Assembly (NCBI GenBank): GCA_004000625.1
Contig: SAUS01000011.1
Coordinates: forward strand, 1 to 48,056
Direction: 5' to 3'
Origin: Candidatus Cibiobacter qucibialis
Lineage (GTDB): Bacteria > Bacillota > Clostridia > Oscillospirales > Ruminococcaceae
DNA length: 48,056 bases
How positions within the stretch are numbered: the stretch's first letter is position 1; each line of letters starts with the position of its first letter. The notes under the pieces were generated by a model. It did not search any database. It worked only from the letters and a program-made list of their open reading frames with translations, and was not told where the DNA came from. Shown piece after piece: positions 1 to 7,597 of this stretch. Both the position numbers and the translations under genes were made by a program.

Positions 1-57
1 GCAGCTGCCGGAGCGGTGCTTAAGCCGCAAGGCGGGAATTGTGCGGTGTTGCCTTAG
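1..57 (-). repeat. Dispersed MITE-like repeat, copy 1 (cut by window start)
   Basis: This is one end of the ~180 bp repeat family described at 5711-5890. It holds the segment from GCAGCTGCCGGAGCGG to the terminal GTGTTGCCTTAG. The minus strand assignment means it is inverted relative to copies 2 and 3. The rest of the copy lies outside the window. The next gene, rhaB, starts 250 bases downstream. Confidence 0.85.
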
Positions 58-309
58 CATTTTCGCCAGGCACTGCGACAGTATTACAACAAGCTTCGCC
101 TTATCATCGAAAAAACACAGACTTAATTTTTTCCCATTACTATAAGTCAAGCAAAAGCAGCGAAACCGCCTTTGCCAGCAGGGAATGGCAAAGTAGAATT
201 TTCACAAAAAACAGTCCACTTCAAACCATGGAATGCCGGATATTATGCCGCTATACTAATAGCATAAGGCAGTTCGCCTGATTCGTATTTTACCAAAAAG
301 GAGAGAAAG
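58..309. other. Upstream region of the rhamnose operon
   Basis: No convincing gene is seen here. A possible -10 hexamer TATACT lies at 252-257, but no good -35 lies 16-18 bases before it. The ribosome binding site of rhaB (AAGGAGAG) is at about 298-305. No clear operator palindrome was recognised, so regulation of the operon cannot be read from this stretch. Confidence 0.4.
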
Positions 310-1728
310 ATGCAAACCTGTTATCTTGCTGTAGATATCGGAGCATCCAGCGGCCGGCACATTATTGGCACCGTGGAACATGGTGTTATGGCCCTGCATG
401 AAGTCTACCGCTTTGAAAACCGCCTGATTGAAAAGAACGGTCACCTTTGCTGGGATATGGAAGGCCTGGTTCAGAATGTGATCGAGGGGCTGAAAGCCGC
501 CCACGATGCAGGCTATACGCCCACAACGGTCGGTATTGATACCTGGGCTGTTGACTTTCTGCTTCTGGATGCCGATGGTACCCCTATCGGGGACCCCGTT
601 GCTTACCGCGATGGCCGCACCGCCGCCATGCGGGAGGAACTGGAACCCATTCTGCCGTTTACAAAACTTTACGCCCGTACCGGCATTCAGTACCAGTCGT
701 TCAACACGGTTTACCAACTGTGTGCCTTAAAGAAAGAGCACCCAGAACAGCTTGCCGCTGCCGAGCATTTTTTGATGGTGCCGGATTACCTGAATTACCG
801 CCTGACCGGCGTGATGGCCAACGAGTACACCAATGCTTCCACCACTGCCCTGGTGGGCGCTATAAGCAAGGATTGGGACAATGAAATCATCAACCGGCTT
901 GGTCTGCCGCGCAAAATCTTTGGCAGAATCAGCACCCCCGGCACCAAACTGGGAAATTTGAGCTCCGCCGTCAAGGATTATGTCGGCTTTGACTGCACCG
1001 TCGTACTGCCCGCTACACATGATACCGGCTCCGCCTTTTTGGCTGTTCCCGCAAGGGATGATAAGGCCGTTTATCTTTCCAGCGGCACATGGAGCCTGCT
1101 GGGTGTGGAAAACAAAGACCCCATCACGACCCCTGCCAGCATGCAGGCCAATTTTACCAACGAGGGCGGCTATGAATACCGCTACCGTTACCTTAAGAAC
1201 ATTATGGGCCTGTGGATGATCCAGTCTGTGCGGCGTGAACTTGGCGAGCAGACCGGAACCCGCCCGTCTTTCCCGGAATTGATTGCCGCCGCGCAGGAAG
1301 CCAGCAGCTTTGCCGGGATCGTATCCACTGGCGACGACCGCTTCCTGGCGCCGAAATCCATGATCAAAGAAGTCAAGGCTGCCTGCAAAGACGGCGGCAA
1401 ACCGGTTCCCGCCACCACCGGCGAAGTGATGCAGACCATTTACAACTCGCTTTCGCATGATTATCAGGCCGCTATTCAAGAGCTGCAAAGCCTGACCGGC
1501 AAAGAATATACCAGCATCAATATTGTGGGCGGCGGTAGCCAGGATATGTACCTGAACCAGATGACCGCAAATGCCACCCAGCTGCCCGTGTTTGCAGGCC
1601 CTACCGAGGGTACCGCCCTTGGCAACCTGATGGTGCAGATGATCCGTGCAGGGGAGTTCAAAGACCTTGCGGATGCACGCGCCTCCATCAAAAAGTCGTT
1701 CACTATTTTGGAATGTGATCCGCAATAA
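310..1728 (+). CDS. rhaB: Rhamnulokinase RhaB
   Basis: This sugar kinase of the FGGY family (472 aa) should phosphorylate L-rhamnulose to L-rhamnulose 1-phosphate in the cytoplasm, using ATP. The N-terminus YLAVDIGASSGRH is the phosphate-binding start of the ASKHA fold and is typical of RhaB. A second family block is the WAVDFLLLD segment near residue 80, and the C-terminal adenosine region carries NIVGGGSQDMYLNQ. Length is normal for RhaB. The start is supported by an AGGAGAG ribosome site. It is the first gene of a three-gene operon with an isomerase and RhaD, which supports rhamnulose over xylulose or glycerol as substrate. Confidence 0.9.
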   Translation: MQTCYLAVDIGASSGRHIIGTVEHGVMALHEVYRFENRLIEKNGHLCWDMEGLVQNVIEGLKAAHDAGYTPTTVGIDTWAVDFLLLDADGTPIGDPVAYRDGRTAAMREELEPILPFTKLYARTGIQYQSFNTVYQLCALKKEHPEQLAAAEHFLMVPDYLNYRLTGVMANEYTNASTTALVGAISKDWDNEIINRLGLPRKIFGRISTPGTKLGNLSSAVKDYVGFDCTVVLPATHDTGSAFLAVPARDDKAVYLSSGTWSLLGVENKDPITTPASMQANFTNEGGYEYRYRYLKNIMGLWMIQSVRRELGEQTGTRPSFPELIAAAQEASSFAGIVSTGDDRFLAPKSMIKEVKAACKDGGKPVPATTGEVMQTIYNSLSHDYQAAIQELQSLTGKEYTSINIVGGGSQDMYLNQMTANATQLPVFAGPTEGTALGNLMVQMIRAGEFKDLADARASIKKSFTILECDPQ

Positions 1729-1752
1729 ATTTTATTACAGGGGGTAATATCC

Positions 1753-3174
1753 ATGTTAGTTGAAACCAAAGCCCGTGTTGGCGTGTTTGCCATTGCTCTG
1801 GGTGCCTATCTGCCGCAGTTCCCAACCCTGGTTCCTGAATTTGAGGGTCAGTATGCCGCTTTCAAAAAGACCATTCCCGATACCGTTGAGGTCATTGACG
1901 GCGGCATTGTTACCACCAAAGAGCAGTCCATGGCAGCGGGCGATAAGTTCCGTGCCGCAGACGTTGACCTGGTTATTCTGCAGCTGCTGACCTATGCAAC
2001 CTCTTACAACATGCTGCCCGCCGTGCGCGATCTGGATGTACCCATTGTACTGGTCAATGTGCAGAAGAAGAAAGCCCCGGATTATGCCAACACTGATACA
2101 CCAACCTGGCTAGGTGAACTGTACGCCTGTGGTGCCGTTGGTGAAATGGTTGCCGACCTGGAACGCGCCGGTAAGCGCCATGCCGTTATCACCGGCGTGG
2201 TCGAGGGCGGTGACCCCGGTGTGCAGGCTGAAATTGAAGATTGGTGCCGTGCTGCACAGGTGCGCCGCCGCTTCCGCGATACCAACCTTGCCCAGATCGG
2301 CCGCCCGTACCCCGGCATGATGGACCTGTACATTGACGAAACCAACCTATACAACCGCATGTGGCTTTACACCAAGCAGTTTGACTGGGAAAAAATGTGG
2401 GCCATTGCCGATAATGTTACCGATGAAGAAGCGATTCGTGCCAAGGCACAGGATATTCTGGATACCTTTGATATTGAGGGCGGCGGCACGATCGAAAAGG
2501 TCTGGGATATGGCCCGTTATGTTGTTGCCTTTGAGCAGTGGGTCAAGGACGAAAAGATTGCGTTTGTGGCTTCCCACTACGACGGTTTTGCCAAGGGTGT
2601 GGCCGGCAAACTGGACTCCATGCTGATTCCTGCATTCTCGATGCTCATCAAGCAGGGCACTGCCTGCGCGGTTGAGGGCGATATCAAGGTTTCGATGGCA
2701 ATGTCCATCCTGAAAACCATTGCGGACTGCGGCCAGCTGAGCGAGATGTACTCCATCGACTTCAACGAGGATATCTGCATCATCGGCCATTCCGGCTCCG
2801 GTGATGCCGATATCTCCAAGGCAAAAAAGCCGACCATGAAGATCGTGCCCGTGTTCCACGGCAAGACTGGTGGCGGCTATCTGACCCAATTCTATCCACC
2901 GGTTGGCGATGTGACCTATCTGGCCATCACGCAGGATAAGGACGGCCACTTCAAGTTTGTGGTTGCCGAGGGCGTCAATGAACCCGGCCCCATCTTTACC
3001 TTTGGCGATACCAACATGCGTACCCGCTTCAGCTGCGGTGCGCGTGAGTTCTGCAACCGCTGGAGCGAAGCCGGCCCCACCCACCACATGGCAGCAGCCA
3101 CCGGCCGCCACATTGATACCATCCTGAAAGTGGCAAAGATCTTTAATGTCCCTGTTGATATCATCACGCGGTAA
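1753..3174 (+). CDS. L-fucose/L-arabinose isomerase family protein, likely the rhamnose isomerase of this operon
   Basis: This 473 aa protein resembles the COG2407 L-fucose/L-arabinose isomerase family, not classical RhaA. The N-terminal half has the Rossmann-like segments of the family (VGVFAIALGAYLPQFP, then LVILQLLTYATSY). The C-terminal half contains conserved acidic and histidine positions in AVEGDIKVSMAM and FNEDICIIGHSGSGD that could bind the metal ion; this is inference. It lies between rhaB and rhaD with gaps of 24 and 50 bases, so the likely reaction is L-rhamnose to L-rhamnulose. Alternatively it isomerises another 6-deoxysugar such as L-fucose, with products passed to the same kinase and aldolase. 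No rhaA is present in the window. Confidence 0.75.
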   Translation: MLVETKARVGVFAIALGAYLPQFPTLVPEFEGQYAAFKKTIPDTVEVIDGGIVTTKEQSMAAGDKFRAADVDLVILQLLTYATSYNMLPAVRDLDVPIVLVNVQKKKAPDYANTDTPTWLGELYACGAVGEMVADLERAGKRHAVITGVVEGGDPGVQAEIEDWCRAAQVRRRFRDTNLAQIGRPYPGMMDLYIDETNLYNRMWLYTKQFDWEKMWAIADNVTDEEAIRAKAQDILDTFDIEGGGTIEKVWDMARYVVAFEQWVKDEKIAFVASHYDGFAKGVAGKLDSMLIPAFSMLIKQGTACAVEGDIKVSMAMSILKTIADCGQLSEMYSIDFNEDICIIGHSGSGDADISKAKKPTMKIVPVFHGKTGGGYLTQFYPPVGDVTYLAITQDKDGHFKFVVAEGVNEPGPIFTFGDTNMRTRFSCGAREFCNRWSEAGPTHHMAAATGRHIDTILKVAKIFNVPVDIITR

Positions 3175-3224
3175 GCCGCAGGCAACAGTTACGATAAAAG
3201 GCAATGGAGTAAAGGAGCAGTATT

Positions 3225-4055
3225 ATGAGCACGATTTATGATGTAGCAAACGTAAAAGGTTTTATCCGTATGTGCAACGACGGCTGGCTGCAGGGCTGGC
3301 ATGAGCGCAACGGCGGCAACCTGACCTACCGCATGACCGAGGAAGATGTTGCCGCATGCCGTCCTTTCTTTGACGAAACCCCGCGCGAGTGGGTCAACAT
3401 GGGCGTTCAGGCTGATAACCTGGCCGGGGAATATTTCATCACCACCGGTTCCGGCAAGTTCTTCCGCAATGTGGAGCCGGACCCTATCCACAGCATCGGC
3501 ATTGTTGAGATCAATGATAAGGGCGACAGCTGGCGCATTGTCTGGGGCCTGGCCGATGGCGCAAAGCCGACTTCCGAGTTTCCCAGCCACTTTATGAACC
3601 ACAGCGTGCGCAAGGCCGCCACCAACGGCGCCAACCGCGTGATCTACCACTGCCATGCTACCAACGTAATTGCCCTGACCTACATTCTGCCGCTGACTGA
3701 CCGTGATTTTACCCGTGCTTTGTGGCAGAGCGCTACTGAATGCCCGGTCGTTTTCCCGGAGGGTGTCGGCGTCTGCCCCTGGATGGTGCCCGGCGGTGCT
3801 GACATTGCCATGGCTACCAGTGAGCTGATGAAAAAATACCAGGCTGCCATTTGGGCACAGCACGGTCTGTTTGCTTCCGGCCCCGATTTTGATATTACTT
3901 TCGGCCTGGCCCACACGATTGAAAAGAGTGCTGAGATCTATGTCAAAGTTCTCTCCATGGGCGGCGGCCTGATCCGCCAGACCATTACCGATGATGACCT
4001 GCGTGCCATTGCCCATGATTTTGGCGTTCAGCTGAACGAGGAATTCCTCGACTGA
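3225..4055 (+). CDS. rhaD: Rhamnulose-1-phosphate aldolase RhaD
   Basis: This class II aldolase (276 aa) cleaves L-rhamnulose 1-phosphate to dihydroxyacetone phosphate and L-lactaldehyde. Family motifs are present in order: WHERNGGNLTYR near the N-terminus, FITTGSGKFFRN, the catalytic acid in SEFPSH, the zinc-binding pair YHCHATN, and a third histidine in AQHGLFASGPDF. Length matches E. coli RhaD. An AAAGGAGCAG ribosome site precedes the ATG. It is the last gene of the rhamnose operon, and a strong terminator follows at 4090-4134. Confidence 0.93.
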   Translation: MSTIYDVANVKGFIRMCNDGWLQGWHERNGGNLTYRMTEEDVAACRPFFDETPREWVNMGVQADNLAGEYFITTGSGKFFRNVEPDPIHSIGIVEINDKGDSWRIVWGLADGAKPTSEFPSHFMNHSVRKAATNGANRVIYHCHATNVIALTYILPLTDRDFTRALWQSATECPVVFPEGVGVCPWMVPGGADIAMATSELMKKYQAAIWAQHGLFASGPDFDITFGLAHTIEKSAEIYVKVLSMGGGLIRQTITDDDLRAIAHDFGVQLNEEFLD

Positions 4056-4089
4056 TTTATTCTGACATTCTCTATATTTCCCTACATAT

Positions 4090-4134
4090 GCCTTCCGGTA
4101 TTGCAGCCCTCCTGTGTGCCGGAAGGCTTTTTTG
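4090..4134 (+). terminator. Rho-independent terminator after rhaD
   Basis: A perfect 9 bp stem, GCCTTCCGG (4090-4098) with CCGGAAGGC (4119-4127), is followed directly by six T. It lies 35 bases after the rhaD stop and closes the rhamnose operon. Confidence 0.88.
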
Positions 4135-4142
4135 TATTGCAC

Positions 4143-4171
4143 TTGCTTTTTGCCCAAACCTGCGCTATGCT
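4143..4171 (+). promoter_or_regulatory. Possible sigma-A promoter of the small gene at 4202
   Basis: TTGCTT (4143-4148), a 17 base spacer, and TATGCT (4166-4171) form a moderate sigma-A-type promoter. It lies just after the rhaD terminator and before a ribosome site at 4184-4190. The -35 match is weak. Confidence 0.4.
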
Positions 4172-4201
4172 GAAAGAAAAGCAGGGGAGGCGTTATGCAC
4201 C

Positions 4202-4444
4202 ATGTTCTTTAACCACCGCAAAATCTGCGCCGCGTTGCAGCCGCCGCCGGGCCTTGGCCCGGCGGATATTGCAACGCAAAGCAGCATTTGTACAGGTGAA
4301 ACCATCATCGGCTTCCGCCAGCCCGGCACGGACCGGCTTTTGCAGGCTGTTGTTGTGCACAGCCCACAGGATGTTGCCGATTTTTATCGTTCTTATGGGT
4401 TTTCTGCTCCGGAAGGAGAGAATTCCATCCCGCGCACCGTTTGA
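4202..4444 (+). CDS. Small hypothetical protein (80 aa)
   Basis: I do not recognise this protein. The reading frame begins MFFNHRKICAAL and shows the codon bias of its neighbours (many G/C third positions). It has no evident membrane segment or signal peptide. Its own promoter (4143-4171) and a GGGGAGG ribosome site (4184-4190, 11 bases before the ATG) favour a real gene. An out-of-frame ATG at 4195, only 4 bases after that site, would give a five-codon peptide ending TAA at 4212, overlapping this start. No terminator is seen before the pta promoter. It could be non-coding. Confidence 0.4.
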   Translation: MFFNHRKICAALQPPPGLGPADIATQSSICTGETIIGFRQPGTDRLLQAVVVHSPQDVADFYRSYGFSAPEGENSIPRTV

Positions 4445-4557
4445 TATAGTTTTGTCAATCTCGCCTGATATTTTTGCGTCAAACGCATGAATTTTTGCGT
4501 TTTTAGCCAGTTCAGACTTTTTTTGCGCAAAAAACATATGTTTTGTCCTTGCACCAT

Positions 4558-4585
4558 TTGCAAATAATTCAAATCGTGCTATAAT
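4558..4585 (+). promoter_or_regulatory. Sigma-A promoter of pta
   Basis: TTGCAA (4558-4563), a 16 base spacer and a perfect TATAAT (4580-4585) preceded by TGC, an extended -10. The predicted start is about 60 bases before the pta ATG. Confidence 0.78.
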
Positions 4586-4651
4586 TGTATCTGTACTAGC
4601 GTGTGCGGGATCCACGGATACCCGGCACCAGATTGATACGGAGGTATTATC

Positions 4652-5617
4652 ATGGACGTTTTTGAAAATTTTGAAAATCAGTTGAAAGCAAATCCTAAAA
4701 CCATCGTATTTACTGAGGGCACTGATGCCCGTATCCTGTCCGCAGCATCCAAGCTGCTGGCTGGCAAGATTTTGAACGTTTTGCTGCTGGGCAACCCGGA
4801 AGCAGTCAAAAAGGCTGCTGCTGATGGCGGCTTTGACATTACCGGCGCAGAGATCTGCGACCCGACCTCTTACCCTGAATTTGACGCAATGGTTGCCAAA
4901 ATGGTTGAACTGCGCAAGGGTAAGATGACCGAGGAGCAGTGCCGCGCTGCACTGTCCAAGTCCAACTACTTCGGCACCATGCTGGTCAAGATGGGTAAGG
5001 CTGACTGCCTGCTGGGCGGCGCTACCTATTCTACCGCTGATACCGTTCGCCCGGCTCTGCAGCTGATCAAGTGCAAGCCCGGCATCAAGTCCGTCAGCTC
5101 CTGCTTCATTATGGTCCGCGGCAACGAGAAGCTGGCGATGGGCGACTGCGCCATCAATATCGATCCTTCTGAGGATGAGATCGTCGAGAGCACCGTTGAG
5201 ACTGCTCATACCGCTGAGATTTTCGGTATCGACCCGAAGGTTGCTCTGCTGAGCTACTCCACCAAGGGTTCCGGCAAGGGCGAGACCGTTGATAAGATGC
5301 GCAACGCCACCCTGCGCGTTCAGGAAGCACATCCCGAACTGAAGGTTGACGGTGAACTGCAGTTTGACGCCGCCGTTGCACCGGAAGTTGGCAAGCTGAA
5401 GGCTCCCAACTCCACCGTTGCTGGCGAAGCTAACGTCTTTATCTTCCCGAACATCAATGCCGGCAACATCGGCTATAAGATCGCACAGCGTCTGGGCGGC
5501 TTTGCTGCATACGGCCCCATCCTGCAGGGTCTGAATGCTCCCATCAACGACCTGTCCCGTGGCTGCGATGCTGAGGAAGTCTACAAGATGAGCCTCATCA
5601 CTGCTGCTCTGATCTGA
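4652..5617 (+). CDS. pta: Phosphate acetyltransferase Pta
   Basis: Pta (321 aa) interconverts acetyl-CoA and acetyl phosphate in the cytoplasm, the first step of acetate formation with ATP gain. The length fits the short, catalytic-domain-only form common in Clostridia. Family blocks are visible: VFTEGTDARILSAASKL at the start, the central GGATYSTADTVRPALQ, and the C-terminal VFIFPNINAGNIGYKIAQRL. An ACGGAGG ribosome site precedes the ATG. The gene has its own promoter and terminator, so it is a single transcription unit; no acetate kinase gene lies beside it in this window. A phosphate butyryltransferase is less likely because the motifs are those of Pta. Confidence 0.93.
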   Translation: MDVFENFENQLKANPKTIVFTEGTDARILSAASKLLAGKILNVLLLGNPEAVKKAAADGGFDITGAEICDPTSYPEFDAMVAKMVELRKGKMTEEQCRAALSKSNYFGTMLVKMGKADCLLGGATYSTADTVRPALQLIKCKPGIKSVSSCFIMVRGNEKLAMGDCAINIDPSEDEIVESTVETAHTAEIFGIDPKVALLSYSTKGSGKGETVDKMRNATLRVQEAHPELKVDGELQFDAAVAPEVGKLKAPNSTVAGEANVFIFPNINAGNIGYKIAQRLGGFAAYGPILQGLNAPINDLSRGCDAEEVYKMSLITAALI

Positions 5618-5645
5618 GATTGCCGCGTAAAACTTAAACGTACAT

Positions 5646-5690
5646 AAAAACCGCCACGAACCTGTTAGATTGGTTCGTGGCGGTTTTGTT
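5646..5690 (+). terminator. Rho-independent terminator after pta
   Basis: A 14 bp perfect stem, AACCGCCACGAACC with GGTTCGTGGCGGTT (5649-5662 and 5672-5685), ends in TTTTGTT. The A-rich left flank means it could also work on the minus strand, where it would lie downstream of mscS. Confidence 0.88.
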
Positions 5691-5710
5691 ATATTGTTTG
5701 GTTCAAATTG

Positions 5711-5890
5711 CTAAGGCAATATCGCACAATTCCCGCCTTGCGGCTTAAGCACCGCTCCGGCAGCTGCGGCACGGCATCTGCGTTGCCAAAATGCTCGATA
5801 AGACATCCAGTATTATCTGCGCTTTTGGCTTGGCATCTGCCGCACCTCGCTCGCCGTATCGGCACTTAGAATTATGCGGTATTGCCCTAA
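5711..5890 (+). repeat. Dispersed MITE-like repeat, copy 2 (full length)
   Basis: This ~180 bp element has inverted ends: CTAAGGCAATATCGCACAAT on the left and ATTATGCGGTATTGCCCTA on the right. Inside are conserved blocks CCGCTCCGGCAGCTGCGG, CCAAAATGCTCGATAAG and CACCTCGCTCGCCGTATCGG. No transposase is encoded. The paired ends and partly complementary halves suggest a long imperfect hairpin. It lies between the pta terminator and the 3' end of mscS, in the same orientation as copy 3 on the other side of mscS. Confidence 0.85.
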
Positions 5891-5921
5891 CTTGGGCACT
5901 TGATGAGCTGTTTCTGCCAAA

Positions 5922-7004
5922 TCAGGATTTGCCTTTCTGCGGCGGCATTTTTTCCAGGTAAACGCTGGTGGAAGGGAAGGCGAAGTCGCATCCATCCCGC
6001 TTCATCAGGTCCATGATGGCCAGATTCATGCGGCTTTTTAGTTGTAAATAGCCCGTATAATCCACCGCCGTCACATAGCAACGTACCAGAATATCCATGC
6101 TGGAAGCGCTAAATTCATTCAGGGTAACAGTCATTGCGTCCGAGCTGATCTGTGCATCCGCACTGAGCAGTTCTTTCAAATCTGCACACAGCGTTTCAAC
6201 TTTTTCGCGCGGGATATCATAGGTGACACCGATCGTAAACTGCCACAGTCGGTTGGTCCGGTCAGTAACATTCTGGATGTATTCGCCACACACCTTGGAG
6301 TTTTCTACCGTAATCACTGCATGGTCCGGCGTGCGGATACGGGTGGAGCGGAACGAGATATCTTCCACCGTGCCCTCATAGCTGCCCAGAATCACATAGT
6401 CACCAATGCCAAAGGGATGTTCCAGCACCAGCGCTACCCCTGCAATCAGGTTTGACATGGTGGACTGCGCCGCCAGGGTAATACCGATACCGGCAACGCC
6501 AGCACCTGTCAGCAGGCCGGTAACGGGAATGCCCAATGCATCCAACACCGCAATGCCCGCCACAACGCCTACAACAGCTCGGAAGATATTTTCAAAAAAG
6601 CGCCCCATTGTGCGGTTGGTAGCAATATCCAGTTTGTTTTCTGCGCTGCGCAGCAAAAGGCGGCACACGGGGGCAGCCATCCATGCGCCCCAGGCAATCA
6701 GGCAGATTGCGGTTACCTGCATGATGCGCGCCAATACGCTGCGGTATGTGGGGGTGTTCAGTTCCAGCGGCAAAACCCACAGTGCAGCATAAATAAACAC
6801 GGCGCGCAGCAAGATCGTTGTTGGGCGCAGGTAGCTATCCAGAATGATGCTGATCCACTGCGGCTGATGTGGACGGAATTTTTCAATCAGTTTGCCCGCA
6901 ATTCTGCGGTAAACCAGTGGGGCAAACAGCGCCAGCAGCACAAAAAGTGCCATCGGGGCCACCGCCGTGACAATGCTCAACAGCGAAATCTCTCCTATTT
7001 CCAT
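5922..7004 (-). CDS. MscS-family mechanosensitive channel
   Basis: This membrane protein (360 aa) should open under membrane tension and release solutes on osmotic downshock. The N-terminal third holds two or three hydrophobic segments. The pore helix GAGVAGIGITLAAQ followed by NLIAGVALVLEHPFGIGD and the beta-domain EGTVEDISFRSTRIRTPD are hallmarks of MscS. I chose the ATG at 7004 because GGAGG lies 5 bases before it; an ATG at 7016 would add four residues but lacks such a site. The gene lies between two direct copies of the dispersed repeat. Its predicted promoter (7261-7289) is beyond the upstream copy, so that repeat would be part of the mRNA leader. Confidence 0.9.
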   Translation of the reverse strand: MEIGEISLLSIVTAVAPMALFVLLALFAPLVYRRIAGKLIEKFRPHQPQWISIILDSYLRPTTILLRAVFIYAALWVLPLELNTPTYRSVLARIMQVTAICLIAWGAWMAAPVCRLLLRSAENKLDIATNRTMGRFFENIFRAVVGVVAGIAVLDALGIPVTGLLTGAGVAGIGITLAAQSTMSNLIAGVALVLEHPFGIGDYVILGSYEGTVEDISFRSTRIRTPDHAVITVENSKVCGEYIQNVTDRTNRLWQFTIGVTYDIPREKVETLCADLKELLSADAQISSDAMTVTLNEFSASSMDILVRCYVTAVDYTGYLQLKSRMNLAIMDLMKRDGCDFAFPSTSVYLEKMPPQKGKS

Positions 7005-7019
7005 TGCAACCTCCATTTT

Positions 7020-7199
7020 CTAAGGCAACACCGCACAATTCCCGCCTTACGGCTTAAGCACCGCTCCGGCGGCTGCGGCACGGCATCTGCGTTGCCAAAA
7101 TGCTCGATAAGACATCCAGTATTATCTGCGCTTTTGGCCTAGCAGCTGTCGCACCTCGCTCGCCGTATCGGCACTTAGAATTATGCGATATTGCCCTAA
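7020..7199 (+). repeat. Dispersed MITE-like repeat, copy 3 (full length)
   Basis: It is nearly the same sequence as copy 2 and has the same orientation, from CTAAGGCAACACCGCACAAT to TTATGCGATATTGCCCTA. It begins 16 bases upstream of the mscS start codon and separates that gene from its likely promoter. Differences from copy 2 are scattered single bases, such as GCCTTAC against GCCTTGC. Confidence 0.85.
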
Positions 7200-7260
7200 A
7201 CCTCCTGAGTGTACCAAGCAGTAGGGAAACACCACCCAGTCTCCAAATTTATTTTTGTCA

Positions 7261-7289
7261 ATTATAGCACACCCTCTTGCAATTTGTAA
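7261..7289 (-). promoter_or_regulatory. Probable sigma-A promoter of mscS
   Basis: On the minus strand, TTACAA (7289-7284), a 17 base spacer and TATAAT (7266-7261) preceded by TGC, an extended -10. The start would be near 7254, about 250 bases before the mscS ATG, with repeat copy 3 in between. It overlaps the ribU promoter on the other strand. The -35 is weak. Confidence 0.5.
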
Positions 7290-7304
7290 AACCTGTGCTA
7301 TACT
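7277..7304 (+). promoter_or_regulatory. Sigma-A promoter of ribU
   Basis: TTGCAA (7277-7282), a 16 base spacer and TATACT (7299-7304) preceded by TGC. The predicted start lies just before the FMN aptamer. Confidence 0.72.
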
Positions 7305-7318
7305 CAAAGCTAGAAAGT

Positions 7319-7450
7319 CTGTTTCAGGGCGGGGTGCAATTCCCCACCGGCGGTAAATGGCATTGCCACAAGCCCGCGACCGGCTGTTGATGCAGCCGCT
7401 GATCCGGTGTGATTCCGGGGCCGACGGTATAGTCCGGATGAAAGAAACGG
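7319..7450 (+). ncRNA. FMN riboswitch (RFN element)
   Basis: The conserved RFN core is complete: AGGGCGGGGTGCAATTCCCC, ACCGGCGGTAAA, AAGCCCGCGA, GATCCGGTGTGATTCCGG, GGCCGACGGTATAGTC and CCGGATGAAAGAAAC. The closing helix pairs GTTTC (7321-7325) with GAAAC (7444-7448). Together with the terminator at 7474-7513 it should stop transcription of ribU when FMN is plentiful. Confidence 0.95.
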
Positions 7451-7473
7451 AAAGCTGTTCTATTTGCTTTTCT

Positions 7474-7513
7474 GCGCCCTGTTGTAAGTATAGCTTGCAA
7501 CAGGGCGTTTTTA
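7474..7513 (+). terminator. Terminator of the FMN riboswitch expression platform
   Basis: CGCCCTGTTG (7475-7484) pairs with CAACAGGGCG (7498-7507), followed by five T. It sits between the FMN aptamer and ribU, as expected for a transcription-attenuating riboswitch. Confidence 0.85.
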
Positions 7514-7597
7514 TTTGCAATTATCAGCCTCCCGAAGCTGTTACTGGCTTTCCAAATCATTTTATTTGGGGCCGCGCCCCCCAGGGAGGTATTTTTT

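Noticed and set aside
39..281. 80 aa frame upstream of rhaB
   Set aside because: It starts within repeat copy 1, has no ribosome site and no recognisable content.
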